A stretch of 64,000 nucleotides of DNA from Sipunculus nudus (GCA_026874595.1 CM049318.1:42450456-42514455), one strand, 5' to 3'; numbered from the stretch's first letter, positions 22,101-35,350 are shown. Notes: generated by a model from the letters alone, not told the origin. Numbers and translations: made by a program.

Positions 22101-22739
22101 TTATCTTATAAAGCCTTTCTGACGGATGTATGAGCTTGTTTATCTTATAAAGCCTCTCTGACGTATGTATGAGCTTGTTTATCTTATAAAGCCTCTGTGA
22201 CAGATGTATGAGCTTGTTTATCTTATAAAGCCTCTGTGACGGATGTATGAGCTTGTTTATCTTATAATGCCTCTCTGACGGATGTTTGAGCTTGTTTGTC
22301 TTTTAAAGCCTCTCGGACGGGTGTTTTAGCTTGTTTATCTTATAAAGCCTCTCTGACGGATGTATGAGCTTGTTTATCTTATAAAGCCTTTCGGACGGAT
22401 GTATGAGCTTTTTTATCTTATAAAACCTCTCTGACGGATGTATGAGCTTGTTTATCTTATAAAGCCTCTCTGACGGATGTATGAGCTTGTTCATCTTATA
22501 AAGCCTCTCTGACGGATGTATGAGCTTGTTTATCTTATAAAGCCTCTCAGACGGATGTATGAGCTTGTTTATCTTTTAAAGCCCCTCTGACGGATGTATG
22601 AGCTTGTTTATCTTTTAAAGCCTCTCTGACGGATGTATGAGCTTGTTTATCTTATAAAGCCTCTCTGATGGATGTATGAGCTTGTTTATCTTATAAAGCC
22701 TCTCTGACGGATGTATGAGCTTGTTTATCTTATAAAGCA
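19104..22739. repeat. Minisatellite C, 39-bp unit, ~93 copies
   Basis: The unit is GCCTCTCTGACGGATGTATG followed by AGCTTGTTTATCTTATAAA. Most units differ by 0-4 bases. Variant units (TAACGCC, GTCTTAAAAT, GACCTATG) occur in repeated order: 19631-19980 is reproduced at 19981-20290, a 350-bp block (nine units, one with a 1-bp deletion). Minus-strand frames of 60-90 codons (for example 19104-19376) are by-products of the 39-bp period. The array ends cleanly in unique DNA on both sides. Confidence 0.97.
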
Positions 22740-23382
22740 TTTTTCCAGAATTATTAAGTACACACACAAACTTTACTCGCACATAATTGTTGGTATGGCC
22801 TTTGCAGTATGATATCAGAAATATCATCAAATATTTCAGTCACAAACCATTTACGACAGACAACGATACAGTGTACCATTCACCACGCACAATGATGGGT
22901 CCACAGTCTAATGGGCTGCGCTAAACTTCTTATGTACAGAAATTTTGCCTCAGTTTGATCGGCTTTGTTTGTTCGGACTAAATTCCTATAGTTGTGATGT
23001 TTCTTATATTAAACCCTTGGGGGGGGGGGGGGAGAAGCCAAAGTTTCCAGAAAGAGACATTCCATGAAGGCTATTTTAATTTGTAAAAATATGTTTGCAG
23101 GACAGGTTTCATTTTGAGAGTGATCGAAGAATTATCATTTTCGTTCAGTGACAACACGTGACTAGAGGACTGAACCATTCAAATTTAAAATAAATAACTC
23201 AACCAGTTATATCTATTCCTCAATAAGCATTCCTCAAAACACGATTCACATCACTTATTTTAGAATTTATATACAGGCAAAACGATGAAAAAGGCTGCAG
23301 AATCCATCTTGACCACGAAATTCCAAAATTTGAAAAGTACCTCCTTTGTGGCGGAGAAACATCTAGATATATACATGCATAT
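22740..23382. other. Unique spacer with G14 run
   Basis: No gene seen. A G homopolymer lies at 23019-23032. Confidence 0.5.
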
Positions 23383-23703
23383 AGGATAAAAAATCCTACA
23401 GTAAAAAGATCCTACAGATGATAGATAAAAGATCCTACAGATGATAGATAAAAAACCTACAAATGATAGATAAAAACTCCTACAGATGAAAGATAAAAAA
23501 TCCTACAGATGATGGTAAAAAGATCCTACAGATGATAGATAAATGATCCTACAGATGATAGATAAAAAGATCCTACAGATAATAATTAAAAGATCCTACA
23601 GATAATAGATAAAAGATCCTACAGATGATAGATACAATAATCCCACAGATGTTAGAAAAAAATACTAAAGATGCTGGATAAAAAGATCCTACAAATGATA
23701 GAT
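23383..23703. repeat. Minisatellite D, ~23-25-bp unit, first block
   Basis: The unit is approximately GATCCTACAGATGATAGATA plus a short A run. The variable length of the A run explains the irregular period. The array is cut at 23704 by the insert and resumes at 24093. Confidence 0.93.
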
Positions 23704-24092
23704 ATATATATATATATATGTGTGTGTGTTTGTGTGGATAGAGATACTTTTAAAAATTACACAGGTCAGTATGCATGGGCCCCTTTAAAAAATGCCAGTC
23801 TTGAGGGGTCCCATAAGCTCGGGAGAACATATATTTACGTGACACCAGCCACCCTGGCCGGGAGTTACTCCCGGCTTTAACCCATTTTGCAAACATCATT
23901 TAAAAATAACTCTGTGTTTAAAGATCGAATTAGCGAAATATGTTAAGGACTAATACATGGGTATACGTGCTTTAATTATTGTATAACAAATTGAGCATGT
24001 GTGATACGGTCCGCTTGTTAATCCTTAGTCCCGGCTTTTTCCGGAACCCGGGTACTCCCGGCTCCTGGCCGGGAGTCCCGGCTTTTACCCAG
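23704..24092. other. Insert splitting minisatellite D
   Basis: It begins with (TA)n(TG)n microsatellite (about 23703-23737). It also contains two similar GC-rich blocks in direct orientation: CTGGCCGGGAGTTACTCCC with GGCTTTAACCCA (about 23854-23884) and CTGGCCGGGAGTCCCGGC with TTTTACCCA (about 24067-24092). GCCGGGAGTTACTCCCGGC at 23857-23875 is a perfect 9-bp-stem palindrome around one T. Further CCCGG words lie at 24028-24066. No coding frame is recognised. Confidence 0.65.
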
Positions 24093-25082
24093 TACCATAA
24101 AAAATCCTACAGATGATAGTAAAAGATCCCACAGATAATAATTAAAAGATCCTACAGATGATAGTAAAAAGATCCTACAGATAATAATAAAAAGATCCTA
24201 CAGATAATAGATAAAAGATCCTACAGATGATAGATACAATAATCCCACAGATGTTAGAAAAAATACTAAAGATGATGGATAAAAAATCCTACAGATGAAA
24301 GATAAAAAATCCTACAGATGATAGTAAAAAGATCCTACAGATGATAGAAAAAAAAGACCCTACAGATGATAGATAAAAAATCCTACAGATGATAGTGAAA
24401 CTTCCTACAGATGATAGATAAAACCTCCTACAGATGATAGATAAAAAATCCTAAAGATGATAGTGAAAAGATCCTAGAGATAATAGAAAAAAACAATCCT
24501 ACAGATGATAGATAAAAAATCGTACAGATAATAGTAAAAAGATCCTACAGATGATAGATAAAAAACCTACAAATGATAGATAAAAACTCCTACAGATGAA
24601 AGATAAAAAAACCTACAGATGATAGTAAAATGATCCTACAGATAATAGATAAAAGACCCTACAGATAATAGATAAAAGATTCTACAGATAATAGATACAA
24701 TAATCCCACAGATGATAGAAAAAAAATACTAAAGATGATGGATAAAAAATCCTACAGATGAAAGATAAAAAATCCTACAGATGATAGTAAAAAGATCCTA
24801 CAGATGATAGATAGAAGATCCTACAGATGAAAGATAAAAAATCCTACAGATGATAGTAAAAAGATCCTACAGATGAAAGATAAAAATTCCTACAGATGAT
24901 AAATAAAAAATCCTACAGATGATAGTAAAAAGATAATACAGATGAAAGATAAAAAATCCTACAGATGATAGATAAAACTTCCTACAGATGATAGATAATA
25001 CTTCTTACAGATGACAGATAAAATCTCCTACAGATGAAAGATACAAAAATCCTACAGATTATAGATAATAAAATCCTACAGA
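24093..25082. repeat. Minisatellite D, second block
   Basis: Same unit as 23383-23703. A run of units (AGATACAATAATCCCACAG followed by an ACTAAAGATG unit) present near 23630-23665 recurs near 24230-24275 and 24690-24735, which shows block amplification of several units at once. Confidence 0.93.
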
Positions 25083-25104
25083 TGTCATTTTAATTATATA
25101 ATTC

Positions 25105-25508
25105 AGTGTTTGCCAATGGATACACTCTTTCTAAGTAACACGGTACAAGGTCACCATTATTTGACTGTGGATTCTGTCTTTGTCTACAGGTATATTCTGT
25201 TAATGTTACACGGTTTACGGTCAACATTATTTGACTGTGGATTCGGTCTTTGCCTATGGGTATATTCTTTCTGTGTGAGGCGTGCACGGTCAACATTATT
25301 TGACTGTGCATTTTGTCCTTGTCTATGGGTATATTCTGTCCATGGGACACGGTGAACGGTCAACATTAAATGACTGTTGATTCGGTCACTGTCCATTGAT
25401 ATATCCTGTCTATAGGACACGGTATACGGTCAACATTATTTGACTGTATATTTGGTCTTTGCCTATGGGTGTATTCTTTCTAAGGGAGACGGTGCACGGT
25501 TGATATTA
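25105..25508. repeat. Minisatellite E, ~70-bp unit, ~6 copies
   Basis: TATATTCT-type anchors at 25191, 25261, 25330, 25400 and 25470 give periods of 69-70. The unit contains CACGGT, GGTCAACATTATTTGACTGT and GGTCTTTG. GTCAA and TTGAC within the unit form a short inverted repeat. Frames of about 80 codons on both strands are incidental. Confidence 0.92.
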
Positions 25509-28500
25509 TTGGTGGGTATTAAACAAATATTTTAAAATTTCAATGTTTATGTTTAAACCTCGCTCTTGTCGATTTTGTTCGATCGTGTGTAAATCAAGTT
25601 CACTCCCGCACTATGATATTATAATAGAAGTCTCACCGAGGGGGACTGGCAACCATCAATATCACCATAATAATCCGAAATATGAGAAAGAAAATATACT
25701 TTTTTTCAAATGGTAGACAAAACCATTATGTAAGAGTAATACTATTACCACCTCCATAACCACCATCATCTGTTTACTGTTCTTTATCACTTTATCCTCA
25801 TAATTACTTTCATTAACCTTAATTAATTAAATTCAAAATAATTGTCCATTGACAATATAGGCTACAGCAACTTTTGCATGAGCCATTCTGTGTAGTGTTT
25901 TTAACGACGAGCTTATCAGGGGTAGGAATATTGTCTGGAGATTGCGTTTAACCGCGTTCTCGGGTCTCCCACCGAGCCTGGTATGGGCTGGAATCCAGTT
26001 GCCAATCAATCTATCTAAAAATAATAGACATCCGACAGTTTAAAGATGCCTCCCTGCGTGCCTTCCGTGAGAGAACATTCACAGTAATGAAAGTAATTAA
26101 TGACTATTGCTATTCCTGCGACAGAATGAAGAATTCTCATTAGCGGCTGCCTCCAATACATCTCCGTTATCTCAGGAAAAATTGTACTCTCCGTAATTAG
26201 TACGCCAACAAAAAGGAGAAAATAATAAAATCAATTGACACAGCGCGATTCCTTAAGATCATACCAATGGCCACCTTCTGAGTTTAGTTAGTGCTTGAAT
26301 AGACACATAAGAAACATTAGTGCAACACGCGCGTGGTACACCGCATCGCCTTCACCTGGCACCAGCATATAAACCATGCAAACGGTTCAATAATATAAAA
26401 ATAAAACCCTCCCGACGACCCTTCCTTAAGGTCCCATACCCTGACCAATACCTATTCACATCATGTACGTCAACAAAGAAAGTTGAATTAAATACCTTAG
26501 TGGTTTCAGTACAAGTATCCCCCGGTAGATATTAGAGATTTAAGAACAGACAACATTTCAGAACAATACATGAAATTATTCCTGAGAAATGCGGTCTTTT
26601 CAATGAATTATAATAATAATTAGCGATGGTTGCACTCACCCGTTTTCACCTAACTTCTCTGTGGCCAGGCCTCAGAAATGCCCGCGTATTTTTCTTGAAC
26701 TATTGCGCACGATGCCAAGTGTGTCCTAAGGGAGTAACTTTCAATATTTCCTATTATTTCGCAAAGGAGCTACAGCAGCATTATATATCAGAAATACAGC
26801 TAGCTACAACGGACCTGTCCAAAACCATGAACGGGTTATATGCTAGTAAAATTTTAAAAAGGCCTCGTCTTATGTTTTCAAGACTTATTAGAACTGCGTA
26901 AAAGTGAAATCATTGTAAGTGGCACAACAGGCCTTGAAGTACAGATTTTTTTTTTATAAATAGTGAAATATCGCAACATTCGATGTAGCTATTTGATTGT
27001 AAACTATTCACCCATTCTTTTGAAATCCAGTGTTCAATATGATTTACATAAACAAAATACAAATTAAAGTGTCACTCTCACAGTGAAGGTCGGGATCTCA
27101 ATTTAAATTGGTTCGTCCTCTAGCCCATTTCGCTGAAAAATGAAAACAAAATTATGAGTACACATAAAACTGTAGTGTTCAGGTGAAACATTTTTATTTG
27201 CAGTTGACCCCTCTTTGTTCCGTTGTAAGTGGATAATGATATGAAAATCTGGATTTCACGGAATGAAAAAAAAAAACACTTTTATGCCAGTCAGTAAACA
27301 ATTGATTTTCAGTTTTCACTCATATGAATGTTATATCCAATTTAATTCGATCTGGCATGATTTTTAAACACTCTCATATTTCTTCAAAATAAAATCTTGA
27401 TTTCAAGTTTTTATCAATTTTTTTTAAAATATACCACTTGATCAATAAATGCTTAAAATATCTAAAATATATATTGCACCACCTAAGAGACAGCATCAAA
27501 AGTTTCTAGTGAAGTCTGTTACTAGATAAACTGATTGATTTACCACAAAGCCTTCTCGTACGGGGAAATAGATATTTTCAAACAATCTGAAGTAAATGAT
27601 TTTTGGTTGAAAATGCGTGCATGATTATTTTTGTTTTTATTGTGGAATTACTTCAGTGCCTCTTATCCTTTTGATGTGTTTAACCAGGTAGTGTCTGCTT
27701 TATATTTGATCCCGGATGTCTAGGTATTACACAATGTAAATGCAGTGCTACAGTCTCCTCATACCGTGTCTTATTATTAGCAGGAAACGTGCTATATTTT
27801 CTCACTTGCTTATCAAATTAAATTACGAAAAAAGTTTATTTTATGAAGATGGTGCCTTTACTTTTAGAGATTATATAAAATTAATTGTTTTTATTTCATA
27901 AAAAGAATCTTTTCCTATCCCGGACTCCTACGTGACTTTACACAATTAAACTTGTTTAAATATCCTATATGTACGTTATGTATATTGTCTACACAATTCA
28001 TGCTTGACTAAGACAGGTGTCCACGGTAAATAACCATATCATTTGTGGGTCATTCAAGAGAGAACTACTTAATACTTTTTTTCTTTTATTAAATTTGAAC
28101 ACTTCTTGTTTTTATGTTTAGTTATACAATTATAACATTCAATATGTATGTATAAAGACAAAAAAGGTTTTCTTGTAACTATGAGGGTTCCTGGGTGCAC
28201 GCCCTTCTTGCCCCGCCTCTGTTTGTCTCAATCAGAATATCAATCAGTTTTCGCAGATCACAAGAATGAATTGATACTTTAAAGTGAACCAATTTAAGAG
28301 GTTATGGTATCGAGGATATAGTGAAACTCAACACTTAAGGGAACTTATAGATTAGCCATAAGCGTGTTCTTGATGGGCCCCCTTATCAGTTTCACTCATT
28401 AAATCTGCTCTTTGATGTTCAATATGTGACACGCCGTCTGCTGGTGATTTGGAATCACTCTGCAATATCTCTTCTGAACTCTATGACCTGCAACACAGGC

Positions 28501-28892
28501 CATTGCACCATGTACATAGACGAGACCACGTATGGTCAGACAGCCTGGGACGTTCGTACTTTTATTTGTTGCAATGTAAATAATTTAATGAGCACTGTCA
28601 GAATCAGTGAAATTCTCACTATATTATATGTATTACCTTTCGCTATATTTTGTCTAAATGATCTCACTATATCATACTTATTAGTTCTCACCATATTCTA
28701 TTTTGAGCCACCACTATACTTAAATTGCTCTTACAGTATTATTTCTATTAGCTTTCAGTATATTTAAATTGCCCTGACTATAATATGTTAATCAGCTCTC
28801 AGTATATTTTATTTATTAGTTACCAAAACACACAAACTGCTCTTATTTTAATCATTATCCGCTCTCCCTATATATTTTCGAACTCTCACACT
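25509..28892. other. Unique DNA, no confirmed gene
   Basis: About 3.4 kb. The segment 25930-26300 is more balanced in composition and rich in TAATTA / TAATGA words (homeodomain core sites), so it could be a conserved non-coding element. An open frame at 26626-26901 (91 codons, plus) has no recognisable domain. From 26930 to 28380 the DNA is AT-rich with nothing identifiable. Confidence 0.4.
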
Positions 28893-30064
28893 CGTTCATT
28901 TATTATGAGTATGATTCCTGATACAGACATATTACAGAGTCACGATGATACATTTATTATGAGTATGATTCCTGATACAGGCATATTACAGAGTCACGAT
29001 GATACATTTATTATGAGTCTGATTCCTGGTACAGACATATTACAGAGTCACGATGATACACTTATTATGATTATGGTTTCTGATGAAGGCATATTACAGA
29101 GTCACGATGATACATTTATTATGAGTATGATTCCTGATACAGGCATAATACAGAGTCACGATGATACATACATTATAAGTATGATTCCTGGTACAGGCAT
29201 ATTACAGAGTCACGATGATACATTTATTATGAGTATGATTCCTGATACAGACATATTACAGAGTCACGATGATACACTTATTATGATTATGGTTTCTGAT
29301 AAAGGCATATTACAGAGTCACGATGATACATTTATTTTGAGTATGATTCCTGATACAGGCATATTACAGAGTCACGATGATACATTTATTATGAGTATGA
29401 TTCCTGATACAGGCATATTACAGAGTCACGATGATACATACATTATAAGTATGATTCCTGGTACAGGCATATTACAGAGTCACGATGATACACTTATTAT
29501 GAGTATGATTCCTGATACAGGCATATTACAGAGTCACGATGATACATACATTATGAGTATGATTCCTGGGACAGGCATATTACAGAGTCACGATGATACA
29601 CTTATTATGAGTATGATTCCTGATACAGGCATATTACAGAGTCACGATGATACATTTATTATGAGTATGATTCCTGATAAAGACATATTACAGAGTCACG
29701 ATGATACACTTATTATGATTATGGTTTGTGATAAAGGCATATTACAGAGTCATGATGATACATTTGTCATGAGTATGATTCCTGATAAAGGCATATTACA
29801 GAGTCATGATGATACATTTTTTATGTGTATGATTCCTCATACAGGCATATTACAGAGTCATTGTGATACATTTGTTATGAGTATGATTCCTGATAAAGGC
29901 ATATTACAGAGTCATGATGATACATTTTTTATGAGTATGATTCCTCATACAGGCATATTACAGAGTCATTGTGATACATTTATTACGAGTATGATTCCTG
30001 ATAAAGGCATATTACAGAGTCACGATGATACATTTATTATGCGTATGATTCCTGATACAGGCAC
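28893..30064 (+). repeat. Minisatellite F, 54-bp unit, ~22 copies
   Basis: The unit reads GAGTATGATTCCTGATACAG, GCATATTACAGAGTCACGAT, GATACATTTATTAT. It gives an 18-residue repeat (SMIPDTGILQSHDDTFIM) inside an open frame at 28785-30200 (471 codons). Differences between units are mostly amino-acid changing (D/G, G/D, K/E, H/C) with few silent ones, which argues against selection on a protein. The flanks look non-coding. Higher-order order is visible: the pair of units with ACTTATTATGATTATGGTTT recurs at 29060, 29276 and 29708. Confidence 0.95.
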
Positions 30065-30814
30065 CTTAAAAAGCGGTAACTATAAAAAAGGAAACATCAG
30101 AAGTTATCAGAGATATTTGATAGAACAGCAGATAAGTATTCAAGTCAGTCACCTGCAGGACACAAGTTGCTCTTGTGGTTGGAACATTTTGTCCCGCTGA
30201 CAATAGAGTACGATCTACATCAGAGTGCCGCACTGTGAGGCTCTAATTGGATGCAAAAGATTTCGTCATTTTTTACAACGCCTCATCACCTTCCATGTAC
30301 GCTGTCACTTGAAATAAATCGGTAGATATATCTGTATACAAACAACACCTAACATGTGCGAGAAAGTTCAACTTATTTATAAATCCCCGCATGAACAAAA
30401 GCGTGTTGGTTACCCGGCGCAGCTTTACGCTACACAAAAATTGTCCTGTTAACAAGTCTGACATTAGCGAGCTTACAACCCGCTTACTGGCTGTCAGAGT
30501 GCCGTTACATCCTTCAGCGGGGAACGCACTATCAGCCTCTATGAGGATGCAAATATTTTCGTCATGTCTGATATCGCTTCGTTGCCTATAGGCACGTTGT
30601 CAATTGACATAAACCGGACTGGCCGTTAGCTTTTTTTATTTTTTTGCATTATCTATTTTGTAGTGTTGCATGTATCTGTTTTGTTATGCGCAGGGTTTTG
30701 GGTAGGCATTCTGATTCGTGTTAAGCGCAAACCCAGTGCGCTGCTATAAATAACCGCATCTGCTGAACTCTCCCGGAGAGTAAACACATCGCTCGCTCGT
30801 CTGGTGTAGTCTAG
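30065..30814. other. Spacer with short duplicated phrase
   Basis: A segment around 30222-30300 (CAGAGTGCCG, GATGCAAA, TTCGTCAT, CGTTGTC-like) is imperfectly repeated near 30494-30605. No gene is recognised. Confidence 0.4.
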
Positions 30815-31351
30815 AGGGATCCAGAATGGAAAATTCTGGGCTTGAGGTGAAAAAGTTATAAATAGGGGTGTGTTAAGAGGGGAGAAGGAGATAAAAATTC
30901 CAGCGGAAACGGAAGAGTGTGAGTCAGTTTGTGGACCTTACCGATAACTGCAGTGGTTTCAGATATTTAACGGACTTAATACAGATTTAATACGGACTGT
31001 CTCCAGTTTGTCTTTGGATTATTACTACTTACTTGGATTATTGGTTTTAAACTACTCGTGTTGAGCTGTGACAGTGGTGGTATCCAGATATCAAAGCTAG
31101 GATCCGGACACTCTGGTACTATTCATTTTATTTGTTATGCCTTGTAATTGTATTGATTAAGTGTATTGTTATGTTTGGATTGTTTTAAGAAAAAAATATA
31201 ATTATTTGTTAACAAAAAACCACTGACTTCTTTATTCATTCCCCTAGATATTTCACGCTGCCTAATGTTACGGAATCTGATCTTTTTATCTCCATATCAA
31301 AATGTGTGCTGATCACGATTACGTGATATGTTGTTATTAGGTTCCGTAACA
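30815..31351 (+). mobile_element. LTR-like dispersed repeat, copy 2 (5' part lost or diverged)
   Basis: Matches copy 1 from AATGGAAAATTCTGGGCTTG onward to the shared end ATTAGGTTCCGTAACA. It keeps a TATA-like TTATAAATAG (about 30858) and the TTTATTCATTCCCCTAG block. The expected TGTGACAC start is not found, so this copy is truncated or too diverged at its 5' end. Confidence 0.65.
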
Positions 31352-31857
31352 TATGAACTTCTAACAACGTGTAATATGAGCGATAAAAAGATCCTTGTAA
31401 ACTCGGCATATTGATTAACCGCTCCGCATGTCTGTTGAATTTCTGGTTGCATTAATATAAGCATGACTCGCACGGGTTACTGGACGAAGCCAACTTGTAC
31501 GTGATACAGGATATGACTTGTTACCATGGAGACGTAGTTTCAGTTTGGGTTTTGAGTTCACATGTATTATCCAGTATTAATTCATCATTCGTAATATAAA
31601 GATTATTGGCTGTTTACCACAAAATGAATGCAAGATGATGGAAGACAACTGCGATGCATTCCTCGATATTGCTTGTATCACGAATCAAGTAGGCTTACAA
31701 GATCATTTATCAGTGCCTACTAAGTCGGGTTGTCACGGCTACTTGATACCATAAAGATGTATCTACACTTTAGTCTGTGAGCTCACATGTATCATTTTGT
31801 GTTAATTCATAATTTGTAGCTTAATGTTCAGACAACCGACGGTTTACCATGATGTCA
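31352..31857. other. Unique spacer
   Basis: Imperfect internal resemblance between 31485-31620 and 31735-31860 (CGGGTT, TTGTACG/TGTCACGG, GAGTTCACATGTAT / GAGCTCACATGTAT, AATTCAT) suggests an old tandem duplication of about 245 bp. No gene is seen. Confidence 0.4.
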
Positions 31858-34048
31858 TGGCTTCCCGGGCTGGCGGTACATTTGAGTACTCTGTTCACGG
31901 ATTCCTGGGCTGGCAGTACGTTTGAGTCCTGTGTTTACGGCTACCTGGGCTGGCGGTACGTTTCAATACTGTGTTAACGGCTACCGGGGCTGGTGACATG
32001 TTTGAGTCCTGTGTTCACGGCTACACGGGCTGGCGGTACATTTGAGTCCTGTGTTCACGGGTAACCGAGCTGGCGGGACGTTTGAGTCCTGTGTTCACGG
32101 CTTCCCTGACTGGCAGTACGTTTGAGTCCTGTGTTTTCGGCTACACAGGCTGGCGCTTCGTTTGAGTCCTGTGTTCAAAGCTACCCGGACTGGCGAGACG
32201 TTTGAGTTCTGTATTCACGGCTACCCGGGATGGCGGTACGTTTGAGTCCTGTGTTCACGGCTACCCGGGCTGGCGGGACGTTTGAGTCCTGTGTAAACGG
32301 CTACCCTACTGGCGATACGTTTGAGTCCTGCGGACTGGCGGTTCTTTTGAGTACTGTGTTCATGGCTACCCTGGCTGGTGATACTTTTAAGTCTGGTGAT
32401 TACAGCTATCCGGGCTGGCAGTACATTTGAGTCCTGTGTTCACGGCTACCCGGGCTTGTGATATATTGGAGTCCGGTGTTTACAGCTACCCAGGCTGGTG
32501 CTACGTTTAATTCCTGTATTCACAGCTACCCGGCTGGCGGTTCTTCTGAGTACTGTGTTCACGGCTACCCTGGCTGGTGATACATTTGAGTCCTGTGTTC
32601 ACAAATACCCAGGTTGGCGGTACATTTAAGTCCTGTGTTACGGCTACCCGGGCTGGTGGTACGTTTGAGTCCTGTGTTCACGGCAACCCTTGCTGGCAGT
32701 ACGTTGGAGTCCTGTGTTCACAGCTACCCGGGCTGGCGCTACGTTTGAGTCCTGTGTTCACGGCTACCCGGGCTGCTGGTACATTTGAGTCCTGTGTTCA
32801 TGGCTACCCTGGCTGGTGATACATTTGAGTCCTGTGTTTACAGCTACCCGGGCTGGTGGTTCTTTTGAGTCCTGTAATGGCTACCCTAGTGGCGATACGT
32901 TTGAATCCTGCGAGCTGGCGGTTCTTTTGAGTACTATGTTCACGGCTACCCTGGCTGGTGATACTTTTGAGTCTGGTGATTACAGCTATCCGGGCTGGCA
33001 GTACATTTGAGTCCTGTGTTCACGGCTACCCGGGCTGGTGATATATTGGAGTCTGGTGTTTACGGCTACTCGGGCTGGCGGATCTTTTGAGTACTGTGTT
33101 CACGGCTACCCTGGCTGGTGATACGTTTGAGTCCTGTGTTCACAACTACCCGGGTTGGCGGTACAATTAAGTCCTGTGTTACGGCTACCCGGGCTGGTGG
33201 TACGTTTGAGTCCTGTGTTCACGGCTACCCTGGCTGGCAGTACGTTTAAGTCCTGTGTTCACAGCTACCCGGGCTGGCGCTATGTTTAAGTCCTGTGTTC
33301 ACGGCTACCCGGGCTGCTGGTACATTTGAGTCCTGTGTTCACAGCTACCCGGGCTCGCGGTTCTTTTGAGTCCTGTGTTCACGGCTACCCGGGCTGGTGA
33401 TACATTTGAGTCCAGCGATTACACCTATCCGGACTGGCAGTTCATTTGAGTCCTGTGTTCACAGCTACCTGGGTTGGCGGTACATTTGAGTCCTGTGTTA
33501 CGGCTACCCGGGATGGTGGTACGTTTGAGTCCTGTGTTTACGGCTACCCTGGCTGGCAGTACGTTTAAGTCCTGTGTTCACAGCTACCCGGGCTGCTGGT
33601 ACATTTGGGTCCTGTGTTCATGGCTACCCTGGCTGCTGGTACATTTGAGTCCTGTGTTCACAGCTACCCGGTTGGCGGTTCTTTTGAGTCCTGTGTTCAC
33701 GGCTACCCTGGCTGGTGATACATTTGAGTTCGGCGATTACAGCTATCCGGACTGGCAGTACATTTGAGTCCTGTGTTACGGCTACCCGGGCTGGTGATAC
33801 ATTTGAGTCCTGTGTTTACGGCTATCCTGGATGGCCTACGTTTGAGTTCTGTGTTCACGGTAACCCAGGCTGGCGGTACGTTTGAGTCCTGTTTTCAAGG
33901 CTACCAGGGCTGGCGGGACGTTTGAGTCCTGTGTTCACGGCTACCCGGCTGGCGGGACGTTTGAGTCCTGTGTACATTGCTTCTCGTGCTGGCGGGACGT
34001 TTGAGTCTTGTGTTCATGGCTACCCGGGCTGGTGATACGTTTGACTCG
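31858..34048. repeat. Minisatellite G, ~40-bp unit, ~55 copies
   Basis: The unit is TTTGAGTCCTGTGTTCACGG followed by CTACCCGGGCTGGCGGTACG. Units vary in length by 1-2 bases and by substitutions. A multi-unit block starting at the CGGTTCTTTTGAGTACTGTG variant (~32338) is repeated about 583 bp later (~32921), and a similar series recurs from ~33660, indicating higher-order amplification. Frames of 64-97 codons are incidental. Confidence 0.95.
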
Positions 34049-35338
34049 GGCCCCTATTAGTCGGCGTATAAGTGTGTGATTCACATGAAAACGATTAAAG
34101 ATATCAATTGCTGAAACTCATCGGGGCCATGTTGTCGAGGGGGGGAGGGACCACCAAGCCTTCTTTGTCAATAAAGAGCATTGCAGTTAGTAATTAACCC
34201 CGCGTGGACTTACCCTTGAGAGATTACTGAGAACTGGTCTTGTTGCTTCATCTCAGAATTCATGCATCAACACCTGAGGAAACTAAAACAGTAAACAGGC
34301 CCGTGAAAGGGGATGAGTGTCTGAAGTGAATATATTTCATCATATTCGAGAGCATTGGAAGAATGGATGCTTCCGAAAACTCCGGACACTGAAATGTATG
34401 AAAACATACAGGTTTTTATAATGACGAAATCGGAACCAAAACTGCGTCAACCTTTCTTTGCCTCAAGAACCACTTAATCTGTAAATGCGAGCGAACGTCA
34501 AAACACATCCCCAGGAAACACGTAGACGGTCAAGCAGAGAGATGATGATCTACCCACTGCCGTACTTGGTAGACCCCTTCTGTCCTTGTGGCGTGTCTGA
34601 GTAACAGATGTCTTTAAAAGAAGTGAAGATTGCCGTGTTTGCACATTTGGGGTTTCCTAAGCCCTCCTTGCAAAAGTCATTTACGCTAAGAAAGACTGAT
34701 TTCTGATGGTTATGTGGTAGACAAGGCTGTTTTCCGCGTTTTTAAACTAGGGTTGGCTTGGCTGGTCCAGGGGGACACAAGAGGTGAACATGAGATGAAC
34801 AGCCCTGCATATTCTTATACCAACAGTTAGCGCAGGACTGCCTTAACACACTTCGAACCATACTAACCTAGACCTGTCTAGTAGGGTATACTGTGGCACA
34901 CTTGTTAACTACATTAATTGTTTCATGAGTTAATCTTCACCAAAAAAATCCATACAGGTCATCTCAAGTAACATTATCAACATTGCATCTTATGTATTTT
35001 TTTTTTATTTAGGAAAATAACCCCTAATACTATAACAAATAACCCCTAATAATATAACTCATGACTCATTTTGTGTCCTATTGGCAAATAGATCACCTAA
35101 TGAGCAGAAGGCTGTCTGAATCTTTTAAAGGTTTGTTGTCTCAACATATAAATCCCTGTAAGCCTAGTTTTCACTACTTCAAGGGTCAGTCTGATTATTC
35201 CCCTGACATTTTTTTTTTACTTTCGTTTCATCCTTTATTATATTGAACTATAAATCAGGCACCAAATTACTTGAATGTAAAGCTTGTACGTCTGTTTCCA
35301 TGGAATTATTTCTAGATTTACTTCTTTGTAGCACCTAC
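34049..35338. other. Unique DNA, no gene seen
   Basis: Mixed composition with a short G-rich run (34138-34150). Frames up to 61 codons only. Confidence 0.5.
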
Positions 35339-35350
35339 ATGCGAGATTCT

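Noticed and set aside
19104-22739. CRISPR array
   Set aside because: There is no alternation of constant repeat and unique spacer; every unit is the same 39-mer in direct tandem, in eukaryotic DNA.
28785-30200. 471-codon frame as an 18-residue-repeat protein
   Set aside because: Substitutions among units are mainly amino-acid changing, no flanking exon or domain is seen, and a 54-bp period alone keeps the frame open.
5217-31351. Copies at 5.2 and 30.8 kb as the two LTRs of one retrotransposon
   Set aside because: They are 25 kb apart, strongly diverged from each other, and the DNA between them contains many unrelated arrays and no retroelement genes.
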